Source: Pseudoalteromonas sp. UG3-2 (lineage in GTDB: Bacteria > Pseudomonadota > Gammaproteobacteria > Enterobacterales > Alteromonadaceae). Taken from it: 64,000 nucleotides of DNA. Where the stretch lies: assembly GCF_037120705.1 (NCBI RefSeq), contig NZ_JAWLJU010000001.1:434001-498000 (forward strand), given 5' to 3'. A program made the position numbers and the translations under genes. The notes beneath the pieces were generated by a model. It made no database searches, had not been told where the DNA came from, and was given only the letters and a program-made list of their open reading frames with translations. Shown one piece after another: positions 56,170-64,000 of this stretch (positions are counted from its first letter, which is position 1; each line of letters starts with the position of its first letter).

Positions 56170-57612
56170 CTATTGCTGCACCAATTGCCAAGGCCCCCAG
56201 CTACCTGCAACAGGGGTGTCACCTTGGGTCCACCATTTCGCCTTAAACACTAGGCCCTCATAACTAACTTGGTCGTCTTTTACATACACACTGGTGGCAT
56301 CCCAAGCAGGCACTTCGCCCACAGGAGGCTCTGTAGGTTCAGTGGGTAACTCATCCACGACTCTCACTTGCGGCCAACCAGCATGAGATTGGTAAAAGTT
56401 CGTCACACACTTTTCGTAATCGCCAGGGACCAAAGCGGAATAAGCCGTTTGGTAGCCCACCAGTTTACATTCAAAAGAGAAACCTCCAGGTCTATCTGGG
56501 TAGTAGGCCCAATCTCCTTCCCAGTTGGTGTATAAAACATCGCTTGCGCCATCCAAGTTCAGGCTGCCATAAGGCGTTTGTTGCCAGCAGGTGTCTTCTT
56601 CGTCGCTGGCAATGGCGATATTGTAGTGGTGTGAGAGTCCTTGCCAGTAACGAATACGATTAACCGGCTGGCCTTTATCTTTATTTTGCGCACCGCATTC
56701 AATACCCCCGTTAATAATATTTATCGTGGTACCAAAGCCATAACCAATACCAGCATCCACCTCACGCTGCGATGGTGTCCAAGTTCTGTCGATAACATGC
56801 AACATGGCAGGTTTAGGCGCCTGTGGGGTTAAGAAAAACCAAATCGCTGAAGCCAAGTTTAACCAAGAATCAGCCACCAACCCTGGATTATTAAGCAGCA
56901 CGGTAGCGTCGCCATCAAACATCACTTCGCTGAACGCACCATAGTTAAAGTGATAAGACAGTTGTTTAGCACCGCGACCAAAGTAACCTTGGCCTTCACC
57001 ACATGGCCAACGCCGAGTTTGCCAGTTATCTTGACCACATCCTGTGGTATAGCCTTGCTCTCCTTCAGACCACCCCATTTCACGTACGTGAACCAACGCC
57101 TGCTGCCACTCTTCAAGGCCCAATGGGTTGTCAGAGACATTGCCTTTACTAATATGACCACCGGTTTCTTGAGCAAAGTGAGCAAATGCGGTGATGATAG
57201 AGCGTTTACAGATGGCATCGGCATTTCTGCCATCGCTGTAGTCACCACAAAATGCGGGAAACTTGCCAATTGCTCGTAAGAAACGGGTGTAGGTGTATTC
57301 TGGCGCCGCCATTTGGGTTAAAAACTGCCACTGCTGCTGACCAAACACTCGCTCCGCTCGTTTTACATTCTCGGGATTACTTGCAAGACCTGGCGCAATC
57401 GCCTCAACCACGGCGTTGTCACGCGCTTCAAGGGCTTTTGACCAAATGGCATACATGGGGTCGAGCGTTTTGCTGGTTTTCGCAGCGTTGAGCTCGGCGC
57501 GTGAGACAATATACCCATCTGGGTTGTTAGGGTCAGGCTGAGGGTTCATCGCCACAGCAAGCGAGCTGTTCAGTGCCACTAGGGCAAGCGTGATAGAAGT
57601 TACTTTATTCAT
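56170..57612 (-). CDS. GH19 chitinase with C-terminal carbohydrate-binding module
   Basis: A 480-residue secreted enzyme. The signal peptide ends SLAVAMN (about 22). The catalytic GH19 domain (about 90-370) has the acid Glu149 in AHFAQETGGH, then YFGRGAKQLSYHFNYG, an aromatic-rich chitin groove and Cys residues likely paired. A Pro/Glu-rich linker (PTEPTEPPVGE) joins a CBM5/12-type chitin-binding domain (about 432-480: AWDATSVYVKDDQVSYEGLVFKAKWW). GH19 enzymes cleave chitin with inversion. It stands alone, consistent with growth on marine chitin. Confidence 0.94.
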   Translation of the reverse strand: MNKVTSITLALVALNSSLAVAMNPQPDPNNPDGYIVSRAELNAAKTSKTLDPMYAIWSKALEARDNAVVEAIAPGLASNPENVKRAERVFGQQQWQFLTQMAAPEYTYTRFLRAIGKFPAFCGDYSDGRNADAICKRSIITAFAHFAQETGGHISKGNVSDNPLGLEEWQQALVHVREMGWSEGEQGYTTGCGQDNWQTRRWPCGEGQGYFGRGAKQLSYHFNYGAFSEVMFDGDATVLLNNPGLVADSWLNLASAIWFFLTPQAPKPAMLHVIDRTWTPSQREVDAGIGYGFGTTINIINGGIECGAQNKDKGQPVNRIRYWQGLSHHYNIAIASDEEDTCWQQTPYGSLNLDGASDVLYTNWEGDWAYYPDRPGGFSFECKLVGYQTAYSALVPGDYEKCVTNFYQSHAGWPQVRVVDELPTEPTEPPVGEVPAWDATSVYVKDDQVSYEGLVFKAKWWTQGDTPVAGSWGPWQLVQQ

Positions 57613-57809
57613 TTTTTATCCTTTACATGTTGTGATCGGTACAAAACACCGATTAAACAATTATTAACAAAATGACATCGCTGTCAAATCTACTTTCTTT
57701 ACCGCCACGCTGGATTTTTGTTTTTGCTGTATATATGCCCGTGGTAAGCTTAAACGTCGACGCAGTTCATAAATAGATACCGATAAAAGAATAAATAAAG
57801 AGGCTAATC

Positions 57810-58367
57810 ATGCAGATACTTCCATTACAAGCCGAACATTTTGCTGCCGTTATCGAGTTAGGTAATCTGGTTCATGGCGACAATTACCTAGATGCACAGG
57901 GCATTGAAAAAATGTATCAGCAAGGCATGAAAAATGGCATTAACGCCTCTTTTGTTGCACTCGGGGACGATGGCGAGTTACTGGGCTTTAGAACCACCTA
58001 CAGTGCAGGCCAATGGTTTATCGATAAATGGAGTTCACCTGAGCTATGGCCTGTTACAGCGGCAGATATGGCGTACTTCAAGTGCATTGCTGTGGCGCCA
58101 CAGGCACAAGGCCTCGGGATCGGACCGCAACTGTTACAACATGCTGTGGATGCGCTGCGTCAACAAGGCGCAAAAGCAGGCGTTGCCCACTTGTGGAAGC
58201 AAAGCCCAGGCAACGGCGCAGTAAAGTATTTTACCAAGGCAGGCGGCCGCTTAATTAAGTTACACGATGACAAATGGTTAGACGATTGTATTCACCATGG
58301 CTACGTCTGCACTCTGTGCGGTAACGAGTGCCACTGCCAAGCAGCAGAAATGGTGTTGGAGTTTTAG
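57810..58367 (+). CDS. GNAT N-acetyltransferase with Cys-rich C-terminal tail
   Basis: A 185-residue GNAT protein. The CoA loop VAPQAQGLGIGPQLLQHA (about 95-112) and VKYFTKAGGR are visible. The tail has YVCTLCGNECHCQ, a CxxCxxxCxC cluster not common in this family and able to bind zinc. The next gene begins 2 bp after its stop codon, so the two form a unit. Substrate unknown. Confidence 0.82.
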   Translation: MQILPLQAEHFAAVIELGNLVHGDNYLDAQGIEKMYQQGMKNGINASFVALGDDGELLGFRTTYSAGQWFIDKWSSPELWPVTAADMAYFKCIAVAPQAQGLGIGPQLLQHAVDALRQQGAKAGVAHLWKQSPGNGAVKYFTKAGGRLIKLHDDKWLDDCIHHGYVCTLCGNECHCQAAEMVLEF

Positions 58368-58368
58368 T

Positions 58369-59703
58369 ATGACAAGCTTTGACCCCCTCTCACAGCCACA
58401 TTGCCAAGGCCAAGCGTTTGCTGATAGTTATTGGGCCGCAACATGCGATCTTGGTAAGCCTTGCGCGGCATTAGATAAACCGTTGCAAGTGGATGTTGCA
58501 GTTATTGGCGGCGGCTTTACAGGCTTATTAACTGCGTATCATTTGGCCACCAGCTATCAGCAAAGTGTGGCGCTGTTTGAAGCCAACCAAGTTGGCTTTG
58601 GTGCCAGTGCTAGAAATGCCGGGTTTGTGCTACCCAGTACCGGGCGCCTTGGTTACAGCCAACTTGCCAAACTCTATGGCTTAGACGTGAGTAAAGCCAT
58701 CTATCAAGAATACAATCAGGCCGTAACTCAGGTGCGTAACCACATAACGTCGCAGCAAATAGATTGTTCCGTGCAGCCATCAGGCTATCTCAAAGTCGCC
58801 CATAATCAGCACGCCTTTAACCTACTTAAGCAACAAGCAGACTTTTTAAGCAACACTATGGGCTCAAGCAGCCATCAGCTGTTATCCAAACAGCAGCTGG
58901 CCGAGCACTACATGCAAAATCAACAAGGGTTTGGGGCACTACGCTTTGATAATGCCTTTGGCATTCACCCATTAAAGCTATTAATGGGCTATAAATCGCA
59001 AGCACAGCAAGCCGGTATTCAACTTTTTGAAAATAGCCTAGTTAGCCAGCAGCACAACCACAATGGCCAGCATCAACTTAACGTCAACGGCCATCAGGTC
59101 ACGGCTAAAAAGCTGGTGATTGCCGCGAATGCTTATGCTCAACGTGACTTTTCGCCACTGACTCAAGGGCGCTACTTGCCTATTCTAAGTAGTATTATTG
59201 TCACCGAACCACTTAGCCATGAGCAATTAGCCGCCCATGGCTTACTCACTGAGCAAGTGGTCATGGATACCCGAAGGCTAAAATATTATTATCGTCGTTT
59301 GCCAGATAACCGTATTTTATTTGGTGGGCGTGGCGCCGTGTTTGGTCACGATCAAGATAATATTAAGTATCAGCGTAATCTCGAGAAGGCACTGAAAGAC
59401 TGCTTCCCTGCTCTGCCATTCAAAACCCACTACTTTTGGAGCGGTTACATTGCTGCCGCTTTAGACGACATTCCCCATGTCTATGCTGAAAACAACACCG
59501 GTTATGTCTTGGGTTACTGTGGCTCTGGCGTTGCTTTTAGTGCCCAAGCAAGTATGCGTTTGGCGCAGCAGTTGATGGGGGAAAGCGTGCCCAATCTGCC
59601 AATTTACAACAAACCATTGCCCAAATTTCCACTTCCCCAGCTCCGGCGCTTTGGGCAGTTGGCGTATTATCAATACGCCCAACTTATGGACAGGGTCAGT
59701 TAA
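58369..59703 (+). CDS. FAD-dependent amine/amino-acid oxidoreductase (DadA/PuuB-like)
   Basis: A 444-residue flavoprotein. The ATG at 58369 directly follows the GNAT stop codon; the longer frame overlaps the GNAT gene. The FAD motif VIGGGFTGLLTAYHL is near residue 43, then GFGASARNAGFVLPS as in PuuB-like enzymes. A second site has YWSGYIAAALDDIPHV..NTGYVLGYCGSGV-type segments near the C-terminus. It probably oxidises an amine or amino acid; pairing with an acetyltransferase suggests polyamine or amine catabolism. It converges with the response-regulator gene, overlapping 4 bp. Confidence 0.87.
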   Translation: MTSFDPLSQPHCQGQAFADSYWAATCDLGKPCAALDKPLQVDVAVIGGGFTGLLTAYHLATSYQQSVALFEANQVGFGASARNAGFVLPSTGRLGYSQLAKLYGLDVSKAIYQEYNQAVTQVRNHITSQQIDCSVQPSGYLKVAHNQHAFNLLKQQADFLSNTMGSSSHQLLSKQQLAEHYMQNQQGFGALRFDNAFGIHPLKLLMGYKSQAQQAGIQLFENSLVSQQHNHNGQHQLNVNGHQVTAKKLVIAANAYAQRDFSPLTQGRYLPILSSIIVTEPLSHEQLAAHGLLTEQVVMDTRRLKYYYRRLPDNRILFGGRGAVFGHDQDNIKYQRNLEKALKDCFPALPFKTHYFWSGYIAAALDDIPHVYAENNTGYVLGYCGSGVAFSAQASMRLAQQLMGESVPNLPIYNKPLPKFPLPQLRRFGQLAYYQYAQLMDRVS

Positions 59704-60683
59704 TCAAATTGCGCTTTAATTTTTAAAATTTCTGGTAAGTTTTCTGCCAATAGCGCCACCAACTTGGGATCAAAGTGCAGTCCACTTTGTGATTGAATAA
59801 ATGCCATCGCTTTCTCTATAGGCCATGCCTCTTTGTATGGCCGCTTTGAGGTTAAGGCATCAAACACATCAGCAAGAGCGCAGATCCGCCCTTCGATGGA
59901 GATCTCTTCCCCCTGCAAACCTTTTGGATAGCCGCTGCCATCGTACTTTTCGTGGTGCTCCATCGCCATCAGATAGGCAAGGCGTACCAGTTTTGACTCT
60001 GAACCGGCAAGAATATTGGCACCAAGTTCCGCATGTTGCTTCATGATTTCATACTCTTGCGCGTCTAAACGCCCAGGTTTTAATAAAATACTGTCTGCTA
60101 TTCCCACCTTACCAATGTCGTGCATGGGCGCTGCCAACATTAAATCCTCAGCATATTCTTCTGATAGCCCATAAGCTTTGGCAAGCACATAACAATAGCG
60201 ACTCATTCTGGCAATGTGCTGACCCGTTTCATTGTCCTTGTACTCAGCAGCTTGAGCTAAACGTTGCATCAGCTCGACATAGGCCTTTTTTAACTCCGCC
60301 GCACTCACCAAAGACAAATGCGTTTTCACTCGGGCACGAGTAATGGCCGGACTAATTGGTTTGGTAATGTAATCGACTGCACCAAGTTCAAAGCCTTTTG
60401 CTTCATCAAACTCTTCACTCAAAGCGGTAACAAAAATAATTGGGATATGGGCAGTGCGACTGTTTTGCTTGAGCTTGGCACACACTTCAAAGCCGGTCAT
60501 GCCTGGCATCATCACATCTAATAAAATCAGGTCAGGGCGCTCTTGGGAGGTAAGCTCAAGGGCAAGCTCACCCGATTTGGCAAACTTTAAACGATATTCT
60601 GCTGCCAGGGTTTGTCTTAACACCTGAAGATTGGTTGCCTCGTCATCTACCGCTAATATGAGCGGTTTTTGCTCGTTACTCAT
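59700..60683 (-). CDS. Response regulator with HD-GYP output domain
   Basis: A 327-residue protein. The receiver (about 8-125) has phosphoacceptor Asp in ILLDVMMPGM and Lys in ITKPIS. The HD-GYP domain (about 150-315) has HDIGKVGI, HHEKYDGSGYPKGL and DVFDALTSKRPYK. HD-GYP enzymes degrade cyclic-di-GMP. Its ATG overlaps the stop codon of the hybrid kinase gene by one base, so the pair is translationally coupled and most likely a phosphorelay pair. No helix-turn-helix is present. Confidence 0.94.
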   Translation of the reverse strand: MSNEQKPLILAVDDEATNLQVLRQTLAAEYRLKFAKSGELALELTSQERPDLILLDVMMPGMTGFEVCAKLKQNSRTAHIPIIFVTALSEEFDEAKGFELGAVDYITKPISPAITRARVKTHLSLVSAAELKKAYVELMQRLAQAAEYKDNETGQHIARMSRYCYVLAKAYGLSEEYAEDLMLAAPMHDIGKVGIADSILLKPGRLDAQEYEIMKQHAELGANILAGSESKLVRLAYLMAMEHHEKYDGSGYPKGLQGEEISIEGRICALADVFDALTSKRPYKEAWPIEKAMAFIQSQSGLHFDPKLVALLAENLPEILKIKAQFD

Positions 60684-63600
60684 TACGATTCGCTTCCCAT
60701 GAGTTGTGCTACTATGTGCTCTGCACGCTGAAAATCAAAATCATCCAAAGCATGCTGTAATAACTCAATATCTCGATGATAACTTGGTGGGGCACTCTCT
60801 CTGAGCGCCACAATAACTTCATCTTCTACTTGCGCCGCCAACACCATGGCTTTAATGCGGCTAAGTGAGTGCTTAAATTGCTCAGCATCTCCTTGAGTCA
60901 GTGCCGCGGTTACGGTGTTTTCGTCGCTAACACCCACCACATCATCTAGCTGCTCAACAATGTTGGCCAGCTTAGCCCGTAATCGCTCATCTAAACATTT
61001 GCTGCGCTCTGCTTGGGATAAACTATCTGCTAGGGTTTCTAACGCCAGGTTGCTAGCAATGCCTTTGAGAGTATGTACACTCTCAAGCGCAGCGGCATCG
61101 AGTGGCGTCACATGCGACATTAAGGCGATAACATCGGCTCGCTTACCCTGCCAAAAGCGCGACAACTCGGCCAAAAAGCGTGGTTCATCACCCCATAAGT
61201 TAATGGCTCTAGCACGGTTGATCAGCTGCTTGGTTATAGCCTGACGCCCTTGCTGGCTCTGCTCAGGCACTTTCAAGCCAAGTACTTTGGCGATGGTTCG
61301 GGTTAGTTCCTCTAACACCAACGGCTTTGAAGCAAACGCCACCATTCCGGCTTGCTTAGCAGCGGCTCGGTCTTCACCCAGTACGCTGGCAGTCAGCGCG
61401 ATGATCGGGGTTGCTTTGCTTGAGGTTTGTTGCTGCCAAGCTTTAATCTTGCGTGTTGCCTCTAGGCCATCACATCCAGGCATATGAATATCCATTAGGA
61501 TCACGTCATAGTTACCTGCTTTTACTTTGTTTAACGCTTCCGCACCATCATGAGCAACGTCAATCGTATGGCCATGTTTAGATAACAATAATTGCAATAG
61601 CTCGGTATTTTGTTGGATATCATCGGCCACCAAGATGCTTAACGGTGGTATCTCAACTTGCTGATAATTATTGCTGTTTGTGAGTGTTGCAATCTGTTTC
61701 AAGGGCACGGTAAAGCTAAATATTGAGCCCTTGCCCAGTTCACTCTGCGCCCAAATTTCCCCTTGCATTAATTCCACCAGCTGGCGGCTAATCGTTGTAC
61801 CGAGCCCTGTGCCACCATAATTGCGACTCATACTGCCGTCGGCTTGCTCAAACGGGTTAAAAATCGCCTCTAAGCGGTTTTTCTCGATGCCAATACCTGT
61901 ATCGTGTATTTCAAATAATAACCCTTTGTCGCCATTTGCACGAACACACAACTTCACACAGCCTTGGTTAGTAAACTTAATGGCATTGCCCAGTAAATTC
62001 ACCAGTATTTGTCTGAGCCTGTCGGGGGCTCCGTGGTAATACTGATGTAGGTTTGGGCTTATTTCCAGCTCTAACGCCAAGCCTTTCTTTTTCGCCTGAT
62101 ACCAAAACGTCGACACAACATTATCAACCAGCTCAGAAACACAAAAGTCCGCTTCCACCAAGTCCAACTTACCTTGCTCTAATTTGGCAGAGTCGAGAAT
62201 GTCATTAAGCAAGTGGAGTAATGCTTTGGCACTAGTTAAAATGGTATGCACATGCTTGCTTTGCTCTGGTTGCAAGGGCGAATCTTTCAGTACCTCGCTA
62301 AATCCTAAAATAGCATTCATGGGAGTTCTTATCTCATGACTCATATTAGCTAAGAATGCCTGCTTCGAGGCCGCAGCACTCTCGGCGATACGCTTAGCTG
62401 TACGTAACTCGTCTTCCATTGATTTGCGCTCACTGATGTCCAGTAGCACGCCGGCAATACCCGCCACTTTGCCCTGCTCATCAAATTCAAATGAGCCCTT
62501 ATCTAACACCCACTTTATTTCTCCCGCACGATGCTTAATACGATACTCCAAAGAGTAGCTCCCCTTACCACTTTGTAACGCTTCGTCTATAACATCACGA
62601 ACATAGGTTTTATCCTCATGATGCAATAACGCCTCAAACGTGATGGTATTGGCAATAAACTCTTCGCTACGATAGCCGGTTAGCTCGGCAACGATTGGGC
62701 TAACAAAAGACATGCTCCATTGCTCGTCAATTTTACAGCGAAACGCAACACCAGGCATATTGTTAAGCAAGGTGCGGTGACGCGCTTCTTGCTCTTTAAG
62801 TGCCTGTTGCATTTGTTTTTGTACGGTTAAATCGGTAATAAAGGCAACAAAGAAAGAGGCCTGATTTTTAAGCTTTACTTCACCCACACCTAATCGTACA
62901 GGCACTAAAGTACCGTTTTTGTGTTGTGTGGTTATTTCACTCCCCACGGCACTAAACTGCTTGATTTCGGCACTACTGAGTGGCCCTCGAACGCCGCTGT
63001 GTTGCGGCAGTAAAATAGCAATGTTTTGTCCCAACAACTCTCTTTCTTGATAGCCTAAAATATCGCTCACTACGGCATTGCAACTTTGGATATTGGCTTG
63101 ACTATCGATGGTAATAATACCATCCACTGCGGTTTCAAAAATGGCCTCTAGACGCGACTCATTAGCGGCTTTATCACTGGCAACTGCACGGTATTTACTG
63201 GCCGTATGCACCAACGCCGACAGTGCACTAATAATAATGCTCATGGCGGCGACGAATAGCGCTAAAGACTGATTGTGTTGACTTTGTATTTGCTGATCGA
63301 GGATGGGGCTGTCGGCGACAAAACGCGCTGCCGCCATACCAGTGTAGTGCATTCCTGAAACAGCAGCGCCTAAGATCACCGCACATAATAGCCGCACTGC
63401 ATTTTGATTATATTGTTCACTCACGCGCCGGAGTTTGGCGCGAAATTGAATCGCCACAAATGCCAAACTAACAGCAACCACAATAGAAAGGCTGAATATA
63501 CCAGGGTCATACTTCAGGCTCGGACCAAGCTGCATGGCCTCCATACCAGCGTAATGCATAACCCCAATCCCGGCTCCTAATATCAGCGCCGCGCCGCCTT

Positions 63601-63964
63601 TTTGCGTAAGTGTAGGACTAGGCTTGGTGATGACTTCAAATGCACTCCAGCAGGCAATCAAAGCCGGAATAACAGAAGCCCCAGTAAGCCAGGGGTCATA
63701 ACTTATCTCGACACACAAAGAAAACGCCAGCATACCAATGAAATGCATGCTCCAAATACCACCGGCCATGGCCACTGCACCGCCGAGTTTTGCCAAACGG
63801 CTGATACTACTGGTTTGATTTTTTTCAGCAAAATCAATTTGGATTAAGGTGAAAAACGAAGCGATGATGGCCACTATCACCGACACCACTACTAAGGTGT
63901 AATCGTAGGCACCATTGACCAATAACTCAGGAGCAGGATTAGTAATAAAAAGAGAACTCAGCAT
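60683..63964 (-). CDS. MHYT-PAS hybrid sensor histidine kinase with receiver and Hpt
   Basis: A 1093-residue membrane kinase. The N-terminal MHYT domain has seven helices (about 1-255) with the MHFIGM, MHYAGMEA and MHYTGMAA triplets proposed to bind copper and sense gas or redox. Two PAS domains follow (about 270-385 and 395-515), then a histidine kinase dimerisation site (SHEIRTPMNAILGFSEV) and ATPase (LLGNAIKFTNQG, HDTGIGI, GGTGLGTTI). A receiver has Asp in DVILMDIHMPGCDG, and the C-terminal Hpt has HTLKGIASNL. The full phosphorelay HK-REC-Hpt would feed the HD-GYP regulator downstream. The ATG at 63964 is complete within the window. Confidence 0.94.
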   Translation of the reverse strand: MLSSLFITNPAPELLVNGAYDYTLVVVSVIVAIIASFFTLIQIDFAEKNQTSSISRLAKLGGAVAMAGGIWSMHFIGMLAFSLCVEISYDPWLTGASVIPALIACWSAFEVITKPSPTLTQKGGAALILGAGIGVMHYAGMEAMQLGPSLKYDPGIFSLSIVVAVSLAFVAIQFRAKLRRVSEQYNQNAVRLLCAVILGAAVSGMHYTGMAAARFVADSPILDQQIQSQHNQSLALFVAAMSIIISALSALVHTASKYRAVASDKAANESRLEAIFETAVDGIITIDSQANIQSCNAVVSDILGYQERELLGQNIAILLPQHSGVRGPLSSAEIKQFSAVGSEITTQHKNGTLVPVRLGVGEVKLKNQASFFVAFITDLTVQKQMQQALKEQEARHRTLLNNMPGVAFRCKIDEQWSMSFVSPIVAELTGYRSEEFIANTITFEALLHHEDKTYVRDVIDEALQSGKGSYSLEYRIKHRAGEIKWVLDKGSFEFDEQGKVAGIAGVLLDISERKSMEDELRTAKRIAESAAASKQAFLANMSHEIRTPMNAILGFSEVLKDSPLQPEQSKHVHTILTSAKALLHLLNDILDSAKLEQGKLDLVEADFCVSELVDNVVSTFWYQAKKKGLALELEISPNLHQYYHGAPDRLRQILVNLLGNAIKFTNQGCVKLCVRANGDKGLLFEIHDTGIGIEKNRLEAIFNPFEQADGSMSRNYGGTGLGTTISRQLVELMQGEIWAQSELGKGSIFSFTVPLKQIATLTNSNNYQQVEIPPLSILVADDIQQNTELLQLLLSKHGHTIDVAHDGAEALNKVKAGNYDVILMDIHMPGCDGLEATRKIKAWQQQTSSKATPIIALTASVLGEDRAAAKQAGMVAFASKPLVLEELTRTIAKVLGLKVPEQSQQGRQAITKQLINRARAINLWGDEPRFLAELSRFWQGKRADVIALMSHVTPLDAAALESVHTLKGIASNLALETLADSLSQAERSKCLDERLRAKLANIVEQLDDVVGVSDENTVTAALTQGDAEQFKHSLSRIKAMVLAAQVEDEVIVALRESAPPSYHRDIELLQHALDDFDFQRAEHIVAQLMGSES

Positions 63965-64000
63965 AACGTCATAAATGGATCCAGATTCACCGAGTTTAGT

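Noticed and set aside
1..64000. CRISPR arrays, tRNA or rRNA genes, integrases and IS transposases
   Set aside because: Looked for direct-repeat arrays, cloverleaf-like segments and transposase frames; none was seen. The 161-bp repeat has no coding capacity.

Overview
The window reads as a chromosome segment of a marine gammaproteobacterium, most likely Alteromonadales and Pseudoalteromonas-like. This is judged from gene content: a secreted S8 protease with two PPC tails, several TonB receptors, a GH19 chitinase, a DUF2999 protein, a MHYT hybrid kinase with an HD-GYP partner, and many exported lipoproteins. No genome comparison was possible. No rRNA, tRNA, CRISPR array, integrase or intact insertion sequence was seen.

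Layout. 1-1609: 3' part of a secreted subtilase, closed by a terminator. 1701-6099: siderophore cassette (AraC regulator, Fur-type site, TonB receptor, PepSY membrane protein), with one copy of a 161-bp dispersed repeat. 6179-10708: racemase YgeA, a small exported protein, a DUF4177-YidD-TM2 mini-operon, YqhD aldehyde reductase and a divergent LysR gene. 10709-18256: a four-gene cassette on the minus strand (exported lipoprotein, TonB receptor, 78-residue exported peptide, di-heme peroxidase). It is bounded by the 3' end of the LysR gene and a decayed second copy of that 3' end, so it looks inserted. 18373-19426: an XRE regulator, a 50-residue peptide gene and a membrane protein gene in one operon. 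19634-22075: alpha/beta hydrolase, TetR and two GNAT genes. 22167-25697: a His-rich AztD-like lipoprotein under two Zur-like palindromes, the second 161-bp repeat, a DsbA/FrnE-like protein, MdaB and a divergent HxlR regulator. 25817-36377: a kinase-like protein, small membrane proteins, a chemoreceptor with duplicated HAMP-like modules, a deacetylase-family protein, TPR proteins, ferredoxin-NADP reductase, and a substrate-binding-protein gene broken by one in-frame stop.

36648-40736 is a nucleoside salvage locus: deoB-deoD diverge from udk-nupC, with two copies of the palindrome GGACATAAGTCC between them. 40937-44096 holds a small hydrolase-like protein, a beta-propeller lipoprotein, DUF2999 and an RsmB/NOP methyltransferase. 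44262-50855 is a tightly packed five-gene operon of exported proteins: two paralogues of an unrecognised family, a tetraheme cytochrome c, another unknown and a lipoprotein. With the 10.7-18.3 kb cassette it is the best candidate here for an undescribed system. 51445-57612 holds a lipoprotein prolyl oligopeptidase, an unknown secreted protein and a GH19 chitinase, separated by long non-coding stretches. 57810-63964 holds a GNAT-FAD oxidoreductase pair and a convergent MHYT/PAS hybrid kinase with an HD-GYP response regulator.

Main themes are metal acquisition (Fur- and Zur-like sites), polymer and peptide degradation, exported redox proteins of unknown role, and c-di-GMP or chemotactic signalling. 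Several gene starts were moved from the longest reading frame to an internal start with a better ribosome binding site or signal peptide; each case is noted.
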